DNA from: Rhizobium sp. Root483D2
GTDB taxonomy: Bacteria; Pseudomonadota; Alphaproteobacteria; Rhizobiales; Rhizobiaceae
NCBI RefSeq assembly: GCF_001426685.1
Contig: NZ_LMFB01000016.1
Span: 69,895-133,894, forward strand
Direction of reading: 5' to 3'
DNA: 64,000 bases
Part shown: piece by piece, positions 41,062 to 48,063 of the stretch
How the letters are laid out: each line of letters begins with the position of its first letter
How positions within the stretch are numbered: the first letter of the stretch is position 1
Position numbers and translations under genes: made by a program
The notes under the pieces: model-generated
Told to the model about the DNA's origin: nothing
Seen by the model: only the letters and a program-made list of their open reading frames with translations
Databases searched by the model: none

Positions 41062-42432
41062 TCAATCGCGCGGATCGGTGCTGCCGGATATCTCATCTGC
41101 AAGCATCATGCCGAGCATCGCCTCCGCCACCTGCCGGGAAAGCGCGTTCTTCTGCCATGCCAGCGACAGGCTCTGCATATATCCGTCCCCCAGCCGGCGC
41201 ATGGCAGGGGGATTTCGCACGCGGGCGGCGGAGCTTTCCGGCAGGACCGAAAGATAACCGTGGTCCATCACCAGATTGAGGATGACGGGGATCGAATCGA
41301 CTTCCGTCAATGTCAGCCGGTTGCGCTCCTGTTCTGTGAGAGTCGCCTCGATGAAATGCGCTGCCTGCTGGCGCAGGCCGCTTTTCAGGCTGGGCACGGC
41401 AATCGGATGCGATTGCAGCAATGCGGCGATGTCGTTGCCGTGTTTGGCAAAGAGTGCGGGATGACCGGCCAGCGCCAGCGGCGTGCGCGAGATCAGGCTG
41501 CCTTCGAACTCCGACGGGAAGGTTTCAAGATCGAGCAGCACCACGTCGAAGCGGCGGTTCTTCAGCCCGGCGATCAGTTCGTCGGCGGTGGTGCTGGACA
41601 CGAACAGCGGCTGGCGCGGGCGGGCGCGATGCCACTTGGCGGTCAGCGCCGCCAGCATGCGGGCGATCTCGCTTTCGGGCCCGAGCGGCATGACCGAGCC
41701 GAACCGCCAGGTGGCGGCTGCGCGGCGGAACCGGTCGCCGGAGGCGCGCGACAGCCTGCGCCAGATCTCCAGCAGGTTTTCGACTGTGGGGATCGCCGCC
41801 AGTCCTTCGGCCGTGCAGGTGATGCCGGATGGCGAACGGGAAAGCAGCGTGTAGCCGAGGTCGCGTTCCAGGTCGTTCATCTGCCGCGTCAGTTGGGGTT
41901 GGCCGGTCGCCGATGCCTTGGCGGCGGCGCGAATGCTGCCGCTGCGGGCAACGGTGATGAAGCGTTCGAGCGCGATGAGGCTGATCGAGGGACAGGGAGT
42001 GTGAGCGTTGGCGATGGTTTCCGTCTTCTCCGAGTCAGGGAGAAGTGCAGAGCGAATGCGCGGCGATGAGGGGGGTGTTCCGGCGCGTTCGGAATTTGCG
42101 GTCTCCCTCATCCGGCGCTGCGGGCCACCTTCTCCCCGCTGGGGAGAAGAGGGAGCCTGCGGATGGGCCTCGGGCGACAATGGGGTTCTGGGCTGTAAGA
42201 GGGATTGGATCGCCTCGGTCGCCGCCGCAAGGTCGGCCATCCGGCTTTGCGCTTCCAGCGTCGGCACGAGATTGCCGCGTTCGCGCCGCACGAGCGGGAC
42301 GGCGATGGCGGCTTCGAAGCGTTTCAGTGCCGCGCTGACGCTGGCGGGCGGCCTGCCGCTTGCCTTTGCGGCGCGCCGGATTCCGCGCGCTGCAAGGATC
42401 GCGTGGACAAGGGCAAGGGTGGCAATGTCCAT
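41062..42432 (-). CDS. LysR-family regulator with two tandem DNA-binding domains
   Basis: 456 residues, about 150 more than a usual LysR protein. A first LysR-like helix-turn-helix spans about 3-62 (GIRRAAKASGRPPASVSAAL). A Pro/Ser/Arg-rich linker (about 80-146) follows, then a second complete LysR helix-turn-helix at about 150-210 (GSIRAAAKASATGQPQLTRQM) and a normal two-lobed effector domain (about 230-440). The linker is encoded by a copy of the palindromic repeat seen in intergenic gaps. It is divergent from the ergothioneine-type catabolic genes, so it probably controls them. The ATG at 42432 has only a distant AGGGA. Confidence 0.8.
   Translation of the reverse strand: MDIATLALVHAILAARGIRRAAKASGRPPASVSAALKRFEAAIAVPLVRRERGNLVPTLEAQSRMADLAAATEAIQSLLQPRTPLSPEAHPQAPSSPQRGEGGPQRRMRETANSERAGTPPSSPRIRSALLPDSEKTETIANAHTPCPSISLIALERFITVARSGSIRAAAKASATGQPQLTRQMNDLERDLGYTLLSRSPSGITCTAEGLAAIPTVENLLEIWRRLSRASGDRFRRAAATWRFGSVMPLGPESEIARMLAALTAKWHRARPRQPLFVSSTTADELIAGLKNRRFDVVLLDLETFPSEFEGSLISRTPLALAGHPALFAKHGNDIAALLQSHPIAVPSLKSGLRQQAAHFIEATLTEQERNRLTLTEVDSIPVILNLVMDHGYLSVLPESSAARVRNPPAMRRLGDGYMQSLSLAWQKNALSRQVAEAMLGMMLADEISGSTDPRD
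42016..42162. repeat. RIME-like repeat embedded in frame in the LysR gene
   Basis: CTCCCTCATCCGGCGCTGCGGGCCACCTTCTCCCCGCTGGGGAGAAGAGG (about 42103-42152) matches the elements at 35788 and 37085. A diverged other arm (CTTCTCCGAGTCAGGGAGAAG...GATGAGGGGG) lies at 42020-42074. It keeps the reading frame open and codes for roughly residues 91-139. Confidence 0.75.
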
Positions 42433-42570
42433 GGGCGGTTTTGATCCCTGCAGGGGAAATGACGGCTTAGGCCGCAGTGTACGGCTACCGGCATCTCGTG
42501 TTTCATTTTTGGGATATAACACAAAGCTCGATATTGGGCATAGCATGGCGCCAACAAGGTGAGTCAAAGC
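42433..42570. promoter_or_regulatory. Divergent promoter region, tandem-LysR / ergothionase-like genes
   Basis: 138 bp shared by the two divergent genes. A CCCTGCAGGG palindrome lies at 42446-42455, close to the regulator start, and an A/T-rich stretch (TTTTTGGGATATAACAC) at about 42506-42522 could hold a promoter for the catabolic operon. Sites are not defined further. Confidence 0.4.
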
Positions 42571-44109
42571 ATGCATGCATCGGTGAAAGCCATCGTCCTC
42601 AACGGCAATCCGCTGGATTTCTCCACATTGGAGAGAATCGGCTCCGGACTGTTCGTGCCCGCCGTTGCCGAGCAGTCGTTCGAACGGGTGGAGGTGGCGC
42701 ATAAGGTGATTGCCGATCGCATCGCCATGGGCCTGCCGGTCTACGGCGCCAATACCGGCGTCGGCTCGATGAAGGACCGGCTGTGGACGGTGGATGATCT
42801 CGCAGAATTCAACACGGCGCTGGTCAAGGCCCATCATTTCGGCACCGGCCCGCTGTTTTCCAAGTCCATCGTGCGCAAGGCCATCGCCATCCGCATCAAT
42901 ACGGCGCTCGGCGGCCATACCGGCTGCAGCGTCGATCTTATCAAGGCGTTCCTGGCGCTTTTGGAGCGCGGCGTCGTGCCCGCCGTGCATCGGCATGGCT
43001 CGATCGGCTGCGCCGATATCGGGTTGATGGGGCAGGTTGCCTCGGTTTTGACCGGCACCGGCGAAGCCTTTTTCGAGGGCGAGCTGCTGAATGCCGGCGA
43101 AGCGTTGCAACGCGCCAGGCTTCAGCCCTTCGTCATGCTGCCGCGCGACGCGCTGGCGGCGCTGAGCGTCAACGCCACGGCCTTTGCGGCGGCTGCCGAC
43201 GTGCTGCGCGAAGCAGCCTCGGCCGTGCGCGTGCTGATGACCACCGGGCTGATGTCGTCGCTGGCGCTCGGGGCCTCGGCCGATCCGTGGCGGGTGGCGG
43301 CGACTTTAGGGACGCGCGGCGAGGCGCTGGTCGGGTCCTGGCTTTACGGCCAGTCCGATTGCGTCGACTGGCCGCTGCCAACGGCGATCCATGATCCGCT
43401 CAGCCTGCGCATGACCGCGCAGGTCTTCGGCGCCGCCGTCGATACGCTGCTGGTGGCCGCCGAACGGCTGGTCGATGCGACCTATCTGTCGGATGACAAT
43501 CCGGTGGTGCTCGGCGGACAGGTGCATGCGTCCGGCGCCTCGCTGCCCTTGACCACGACGCTCTATATCGAGACGGCGCAGATCGCCTTTTCGCATGTGG
43601 CGCGCAATGTCTTGAATCGCTGCATCCTGCTTTCCAATGGCGTGCGGCGAAACCTGCCGGTCAATCTGGTCGCGCCGGGCGAGATTGCCAGCGGGCTTGG
43701 GCCGCTGATGAAGCTGGTGGTGGAACTCTACATGCGGGTGCAGTCGCTGGCGGTGCCGCTTTCGGCGCAGTCGATCGTGGTTGCTGGCGGGCTGGAGGAG
43801 GAGGCGACCTTCCTGCCGCTGATCGTCGAGCGCATGGAAACGCAGGTGCGCGATCTCCGGCAGATGGCGGCGATCGAGGCGATGCTGTCGGCCCAGGCCG
43901 TCGATCTCTTGGGCGATACGCCGCAGGGCGTCACGCAGATTGCCTATGAGCGGGTGCGGGCCGTCAGCCCGATCTACCTGAAGGACCGGCCGCTTTCCAA
44001 GGAGATCGAGCATCTCCATCATGAATTTGCCTGCGGCCGCCTGCTGGAGGCGATCGTGGCGGCAGCACCCATGCCCGAATTCGACGATTTCTTCGCGCTC
44101 GCAAAGTAA
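42571..44109 (+). CDS. Histidine ammonia-lyase homologue without MIO triad; probable ergothionase (trimethylamine-eliminating)
   Basis: 512 residues, HAL/PAL fold throughout. The substrate Tyr loop is kept (VYGANTGVG, Tyr58). The segment that should read GSVG-ASG-DL reads GSIG-CAD-IG (Gly143 to Ile150). The Ala-Ser-Gly that forms the MIO electrophile is absent, so the enzyme cannot use MIO chemistry. Ergothionase, which eliminates trimethylamine from ergothioneine to give thiourocanate, is known as a HAL relative lacking MIO. The downstream urocanase-, DUF917-, hydantoinase- and carbamoylase-like genes fit that route. AAGGTGAG precedes the ATG at 42571; a GTG at 42559 is the alternative. S-methyl-ergothioneine is an equally possible substrate. 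Confidence 0.75.
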   Translation: MHASVKAIVLNGNPLDFSTLERIGSGLFVPAVAEQSFERVEVAHKVIADRIAMGLPVYGANTGVGSMKDRLWTVDDLAEFNTALVKAHHFGTGPLFSKSIVRKAIAIRINTALGGHTGCSVDLIKAFLALLERGVVPAVHRHGSIGCADIGLMGQVASVLTGTGEAFFEGELLNAGEALQRARLQPFVMLPRDALAALSVNATAFAAAADVLREAASAVRVLMTTGLMSSLALGASADPWRVAATLGTRGEALVGSWLYGQSDCVDWPLPTAIHDPLSLRMTAQVFGAAVDTLLVAAERLVDATYLSDDNPVVLGGQVHASGASLPLTTTLYIETAQIAFSHVARNVLNRCILLSNGVRRNLPVNLVAPGEIASGLGPLMKLVVELYMRVQSLAVPLSAQSIVVAGGLEEEATFLPLIVERMETQVRDLRQMAAIEAMLSAQAVDLLGDTPQGVTQIAYERVRAVSPIYLKDRPLSKEIEHLHHEFACGRLLEAIVAAAPMPEFDDFFALAK

Positions 44110-44119
44110 GGAGACACGG

Positions 44120-45499
44120 ATGTCCGACTTTGATCTGGTTTTGAAAGGCACGGTGGTTTTGGCCGACCGCATCGTCGAAGGCGGATTTGTTGCCGTGCGC
44201 GATGGCAAGGTGGCGTTCGTCGGGCAGGGCGCAATGCCTGAGGCACGCGAGCGCCATGATCTCGCCAGCGCTCTGATCCTGCCGGGCGCTATCGATGCGC
44301 AGGTGCATTCGCTGTCGCAAAAGGACCAGGAGGATTTCATCTGGTCGACGCGTTCGGCTGCTGCAGGCGGTATCACCACCATCGTCGATATGCCCTATGA
44401 TGAAGGCGATCTGGTTTGCTCGGCCGATGCCGTCCGTCGCAAAATCGACCATGCCGGGAAACAGGCGCGCGTCGATTTCGCGCTCTACGGCACGATCGAC
44501 CCGGAAGAAGGCCCGTCGCGGATCGGCGAAATGGTCGAGGCCGGCGTTGCCGCCTTCAAGTTTTCCACATTCGGAACGGACCCGAAACGGTTTCCGCGTA
44601 TTCCGGCCGGCCTGTTGGAGGATTGTTTTGCAGCGATTGCGCCGACCGGGCTGGCGGCCGGTGTGCACAATGAGGATGACGAGGCGGTACGGGCTGCGAT
44701 CGGCAAGGTGAAGGCTGCGGGTATCACCGACTACCGCGCCCATGGCCTGTCGCGTCCGCCGCTGACGGAGCTGCTGGCCACCAACCAGATCTATGAGACG
44801 GGGGCGGCGACCGGATGCCCGGCCCATGTCGTGCATTGCTCGGTCGGGCGCGGCTACGATATCGCCAGCGCCTACCGAGCCCAGGGTTTTCGCGCCACCA
44901 TCGAATGCTGCATCCACTATCTCGTTCTCGACGAGGAAAACGACGTGAAGCGGCTGGGTGGCAAGGCCAAGATCAATCCGCCGATCCGGCCGCGCGCCGA
45001 GGTGGAAAAACTCTGGCGCCATGTGGCCGATGGCAAGGTGACCATGGTTTCCACCGATCACGTCAGCTGGTCGGAAAACCGCAAGACCAATCCCGATATG
45101 CTCGCCAATGCGTCCGGTGTTCCGGGGCTGGAGGTGATGATCCCGCTGTTCGTGAAGGGGCTCCTCGAGCGCGGCATTTCCTTGACGCGTGCCGCCGAAC
45201 TGATGTCGCTCAATCCCGCCCGCCATTTCCGCCTTGATCACCGAAAGGGCGCGCTGGAGGAAGGCAAGGATGCGGATATCACCGTGCTGACGGCCGAACC
45301 CTATGACTACAACGCAGCTGATAGTGGCAACAATGTCGTCGGCTGGTCGCCCTATAACGGCATCCGTCTGCCCTTCCGGGTGGCGGCGACCTATAACCGG
45401 GGCGTGCAGGTTTTCGACGGCAGGACGGTTCTTGCCGCGCCGGGCACCGGTCAATTCATCCGGCCGCTTGCCAGCCTGCCGCTGCGCGAGGCCGTATGA
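44120..45499 (+). CDS. Amidohydrolase of the hydantoinase/dihydroorotase family; probable hydantoin-5-propionate hydrolase
   Basis: 459 residues. Metal ligands are traceable: Asp59-X-Gln61-X-His63 where HXH is usual, Lys147 (FKFS, the carbamylated bridging Lys), His183, His239 and Asp313 (STDHVSW). Only the first His of the usual HXH is replaced, by Gln. Family members open cyclic ureides such as hydantoins, dihydropyrimidines or allantoin. Beside a carbamoylase, opening of hydantoin-5-propionate to N-carbamoyl-glutamate is the best fit. AGGAG sits seven bases before the ATG, 10 bp after the upstream stop; it overlaps the next gene by 4 bp. Allantoinase is the alternative label. Confidence 0.78.
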   Translation: MSDFDLVLKGTVVLADRIVEGGFVAVRDGKVAFVGQGAMPEARERHDLASALILPGAIDAQVHSLSQKDQEDFIWSTRSAAAGGITTIVDMPYDEGDLVCSADAVRRKIDHAGKQARVDFALYGTIDPEEGPSRIGEMVEAGVAAFKFSTFGTDPKRFPRIPAGLLEDCFAAIAPTGLAAGVHNEDDEAVRAAIGKVKAAGITDYRAHGLSRPPLTELLATNQIYETGAATGCPAHVVHCSVGRGYDIASAYRAQGFRATIECCIHYLVLDEENDVKRLGGKAKINPPIRPRAEVEKLWRHVADGKVTMVSTDHVSWSENRKTNPDMLANASGVPGLEVMIPLFVKGLLERGISLTRAAELMSLNPARHFRLDHRKGALEEGKDADITVLTAEPYDYNAADSGNNVVGWSPYNGIRLPFRVAATYNRGVQVFDGRTVLAAPGTGQFIRPLASLPLREAV

Positions 45500-46767
45500 T
45501 GGCTGTTGCCGATACCAATCTTCCGGTCGATCCCGTGCGCATCGCCGATATCGTCAAGGGCCTTGCCCGCATCACCGAGCCGGACAAGCCCTATACGCGG
45601 CGGGCGTTTACGCCGCTGTTTCTGAACGGCCGCGCGTTTCTGGAGCAGCGCTTCAGGGCCGCAGGGCTGGAAACCCGGATTGATGCTTCGGGAAACCTCA
45701 TCGGCCGCCGCAAGGGGCGCAAGTCGGCGCTCGGGACGATCATGCTGGGGTCGCATTCCGATACGGTGCCGGAAGGCGGCCGTTTCGACGGCATTGCCGG
45801 CGTTGCTGCAGCGCTTGAAGTTGCCCAGGCTTTGAACGATGCCGGTATCCGGCTCGATCACGATCTGGAGATTGTCGATTTCCTGGCCGAGGAAGTGTCG
45901 ATTTTCGGCGTCTCCTGCGTCGGCAGCCGTGGCCTTGCGGGATTGCTCCCGGATGGGTGGCTGAGCCGGACGCAAGGGGAGCTGACGCTGCGGCAAGGGA
46001 TTATCGATGCCGGTGGCGACCCGTCGCGGCTGGCGCTGCAAAAACGCTCGGATATCCGGGCGTTTCTGGAGCTGCATATCGAACAGGGGCCGGTCCTTGA
46101 AACGGAGCGCTGCGATATCGGCATCGTCACGGCGATTGCCGGGATTACCCGCATCGAAATCCTCTTCGACGGCCAGGCCGATCATGCCGGAACCACGCCG
46201 ATGGGCCACAGGCGCGATGCGCTGGTGGCGGCAGCGCGTTTGGTTGGCGAAGTCGAGCGGCTCGCCATGGACTATGCGAAGGGCGAGGGGCATTTTACGG
46301 CGACGGTCGGGGAATTTTCCATCGAGCCGAATGCCGCCAATGTCGTGCCGTCACGCGCCCGCATTCTGATCGATGCGCGTGCCGAGCTGCGGCCGGACAT
46401 GGAACGGTTCATCGCCGGGATCGATCAGCTCGCCGTCGATATCCAGCGCGAGACCGGTGTGTCGATCGCATCGCCGAAACTGATTTCGGATAATTTTCCA
46501 ACGCCCGCCGATCCGCTGGTCATGGCCAATCTGGAACAGGCATCTGACCGCGTTGGAGCCAAGCGCCGCCGCATGGCGTCGGGTGCCGGGCATGATACCG
46601 CCTGGATGGCGCGGATTTCCAAGGCCGCGATGATCTTCATCGCCTGCCGCGACGGGCGCTCGCACACGCCGGACGAATGGGCCGAAAATGACGACATCGC
46701 GCTCGGTGCTGCGGTTCTGTTCGAGGCTGTGCGCCAACTCGATAGTGATCTACAGGGAGAGCAGTGA
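45496..46767 (+). CDS. M20-family N-carbamoyl-L-amino-acid hydrolase; probable N-carbamoyl-glutamate hydrolase
   Basis: 423 residues. Metal-binding pattern of AmaB/HyuC-type enzymes: GSHSDTVPEGGRFDG (His87, Asp98), AEEVS (Glu132, Glu133) and LHIEQGP (His194), then a dimerisation domain (about 215-330) and the C-terminal SGAGHDTAWMA. These enzymes release CO2 and ammonia from N-carbamoyl amino acids; ureidoglycolate and beta-ureidopropionate hydrolases are relatives. After the hydantoinase-like gene it would give glutamate. The start ATGATG overlaps the upstream stop by 4 bp, and its own stop shares a base with the DUF917 start. Confidence 0.85.
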   Translation: MMAVADTNLPVDPVRIADIVKGLARITEPDKPYTRRAFTPLFLNGRAFLEQRFRAAGLETRIDASGNLIGRRKGRKSALGTIMLGSHSDTVPEGGRFDGIAGVAAALEVAQALNDAGIRLDHDLEIVDFLAEEVSIFGVSCVGSRGLAGLLPDGWLSRTQGELTLRQGIIDAGGDPSRLALQKRSDIRAFLELHIEQGPVLETERCDIGIVTAIAGITRIEILFDGQADHAGTTPMGHRRDALVAAARLVGEVERLAMDYAKGEGHFTATVGEFSIEPNAANVVPSRARILIDARAELRPDMERFIAGIDQLAVDIQRETGVSIASPKLISDNFPTPADPLVMANLEQASDRVGAKRRRMASGAGHDTAWMARISKAAMIFIACRDGRSHTPDEWAENDDIALGAAVLFEAVRQLDSDLQGEQ

Positions 46768-47864
46768 TGGGCCGGATACTCACGGAAAAGGACGTCGAAG
46801 CGGCCGTCAAGGGCGGCTCGGTCTATGCGGCCGGCGGCGGCGGCTGGGCCGATCATGGCCGCATGCTGGGTTATGCTGCGGTCTCGATAGGCAAGCCGGA
46901 ATTGGTCTCGATCGATGAGCTTTCCGATAACGACTGGGTGGCGACGGCGGCCGCCATCGGTGCGCCGGCCTCGACGACGCCCTGGGAAATGCGCGGGGTC
47001 GATTATGTCAAGGCGGTGCAATTGCTGCAGGAGGCCTTGGGCGAAAAGGTTTCCGCGCTGATGGTTGGGCAGAACGGCAAGTCCTCGACGCTGAACGGCT
47101 GGCTGCCTTCGGCGATCCTCGGCACCAAGGTTCTCGATGCCGTCGGTGACATGCGGGCGCATCCGACCGGCGACATGGGATCGATCGGCATGGCGGGGTC
47201 GCCCGAGCAGATGATCCAGACGGCGGCTGGCGGCAATCGCGACGAGAACCGCTATATCGAGCTGGTGGTGCGCGGCGCAACCGCCAAGGTGTCGCCGATC
47301 CTGCGCACCGCGTCCGATATGTCCGGTGGCTTCATCGCGTCGTGCCGCAATCCGCTGCGCGCGTCCTATGTCCGCAAGAATGCAGCGCTGGGCGGCATTT
47401 CGCTGGCGCTTTCTCTCGGCGAGGCGATCATCGCTGCGGAAGGCAAGGGCGGCAGCGCCATCATCGACACGATCGCCAAAACCACCAACGGCACGATCCT
47501 TTCTGAAGGCGTCATCACTGACAAATCCGTCGTCTACACCAGGGAAGCCTTCGACATCGGTACGGTGACGCTCGGCACGGGTTATGACGCCACGGTCCTT
47601 CACGTCATGAACGAGTACATGGCTGTCGAGGATGCCGCAGGCACACGGCTTGCGACCTTCCCGGATGTCATCACGACGCTGTCTGAAGACGGCGAGCCGC
47701 TGAGCGTGGGGCAGTTGCAGGTGGGGATGCGGATCTTCGTTCTGCATGTGCCGAAGTCGGTCATTCCACTGGCATCGAGCGTGCTTGATCCGAGCGTCTA
47801 TCCTTCGGTGGAGAAGGCGATGGGGATTGAATTGGCGCGGTATGCGCTTTCACCCTCCCCTTGA
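46767..47864 (+). CDS. DUF917-family protein; probable (S-methyl-)thiohydantoin desulfurase
   Basis: 365 residues. The DUF917 pattern is clear: Gly-rich start (VYAAGGGGWAD), AIGAPAST, the central MGSIGMAGSPEQM, and C-terminal beta-rich half (FPDVITTLSEDGEPLSVGQLQ, then GMRIFVLHVPK). From memory, this family has been renamed S-methyl thiohydantoin desulfurase after work on S-methyl-ergothioneine breakdown. I cannot verify that here, but the neighbours agree. It would remove sulfur from the thiohydantoin-propionate formed by the urocanase homologue. GGGAG lies before the ATG at 46767, which shares a base with the carbamoylase stop. Confidence 0.72.
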   Translation: MGRILTEKDVEAAVKGGSVYAAGGGGWADHGRMLGYAAVSIGKPELVSIDELSDNDWVATAAAIGAPASTTPWEMRGVDYVKAVQLLQEALGEKVSALMVGQNGKSSTLNGWLPSAILGTKVLDAVGDMRAHPTGDMGSIGMAGSPEQMIQTAAGGNRDENRYIELVVRGATAKVSPILRTASDMSGGFIASCRNPLRASYVRKNAALGGISLALSLGEAIIAAEGKGGSAIIDTIAKTTNGTILSEGVITDKSVVYTREAFDIGTVTLGTGYDATVLHVMNEYMAVEDAAGTRLATFPDVITTLSEDGEPLSVGQLQVGMRIFVLHVPKSVIPLASSVLDPSVYPSVEKAMGIELARYALSPSP

Positions 47865-48031
47865 GGGGGAGGGTCGGCGCGCGCGCCGGGGTGGGGTGAT
47901 TTCATTTCCTTGGCTGCCCCTCATCCGGCCTGTCGGCCACCTTCTCCCCGTGAACGGGGAGAAGGGAGATGCGGCAAACTCCGTCGTCCCTCTCCCCGTC
48001 CGCGGGGAGAGGGTTAGGGTGAGGGGCCTTC
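47849..48031. repeat. Composite palindromic repeat region
   Basis: Three palindromic blocks in a row: CACCCTCCCCTTGAGGGGGAGGGTCGG (about 47850-47876), TGCCCCTCATCCGGCC...CTTCTCCCCGTGAACGGGGAGAAGGGAG (about 47914-47969) and CCCTCTCCCCGTCCGCGGGGAGAGGGTTAGGGTGAGGGGCC (about 47989-48028). The first starts inside the last codons of the DUF917 gene. They separate that gene from the urocanase homologue. Confidence 0.7.
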
Positions 48032-48063
48032 TGGCCTCATTCCAAGCTATAGAGGACAACACC

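Noticed and set aside
42016..42162. Frameshift or pseudogene in the LysR gene caused by the repeat
   Set aside because: The frame stays open across the repeat and both DNA-binding and effector domains follow in the same frame.
41062..43110. LysR frame read as 682 residues, beyond 42432
   Set aside because: The extra N-terminal part overlaps the start of the divergent lyase gene and the promoter gap and has no LysR similarity; the ATG at 42432 begins the first helix-turn-helix.
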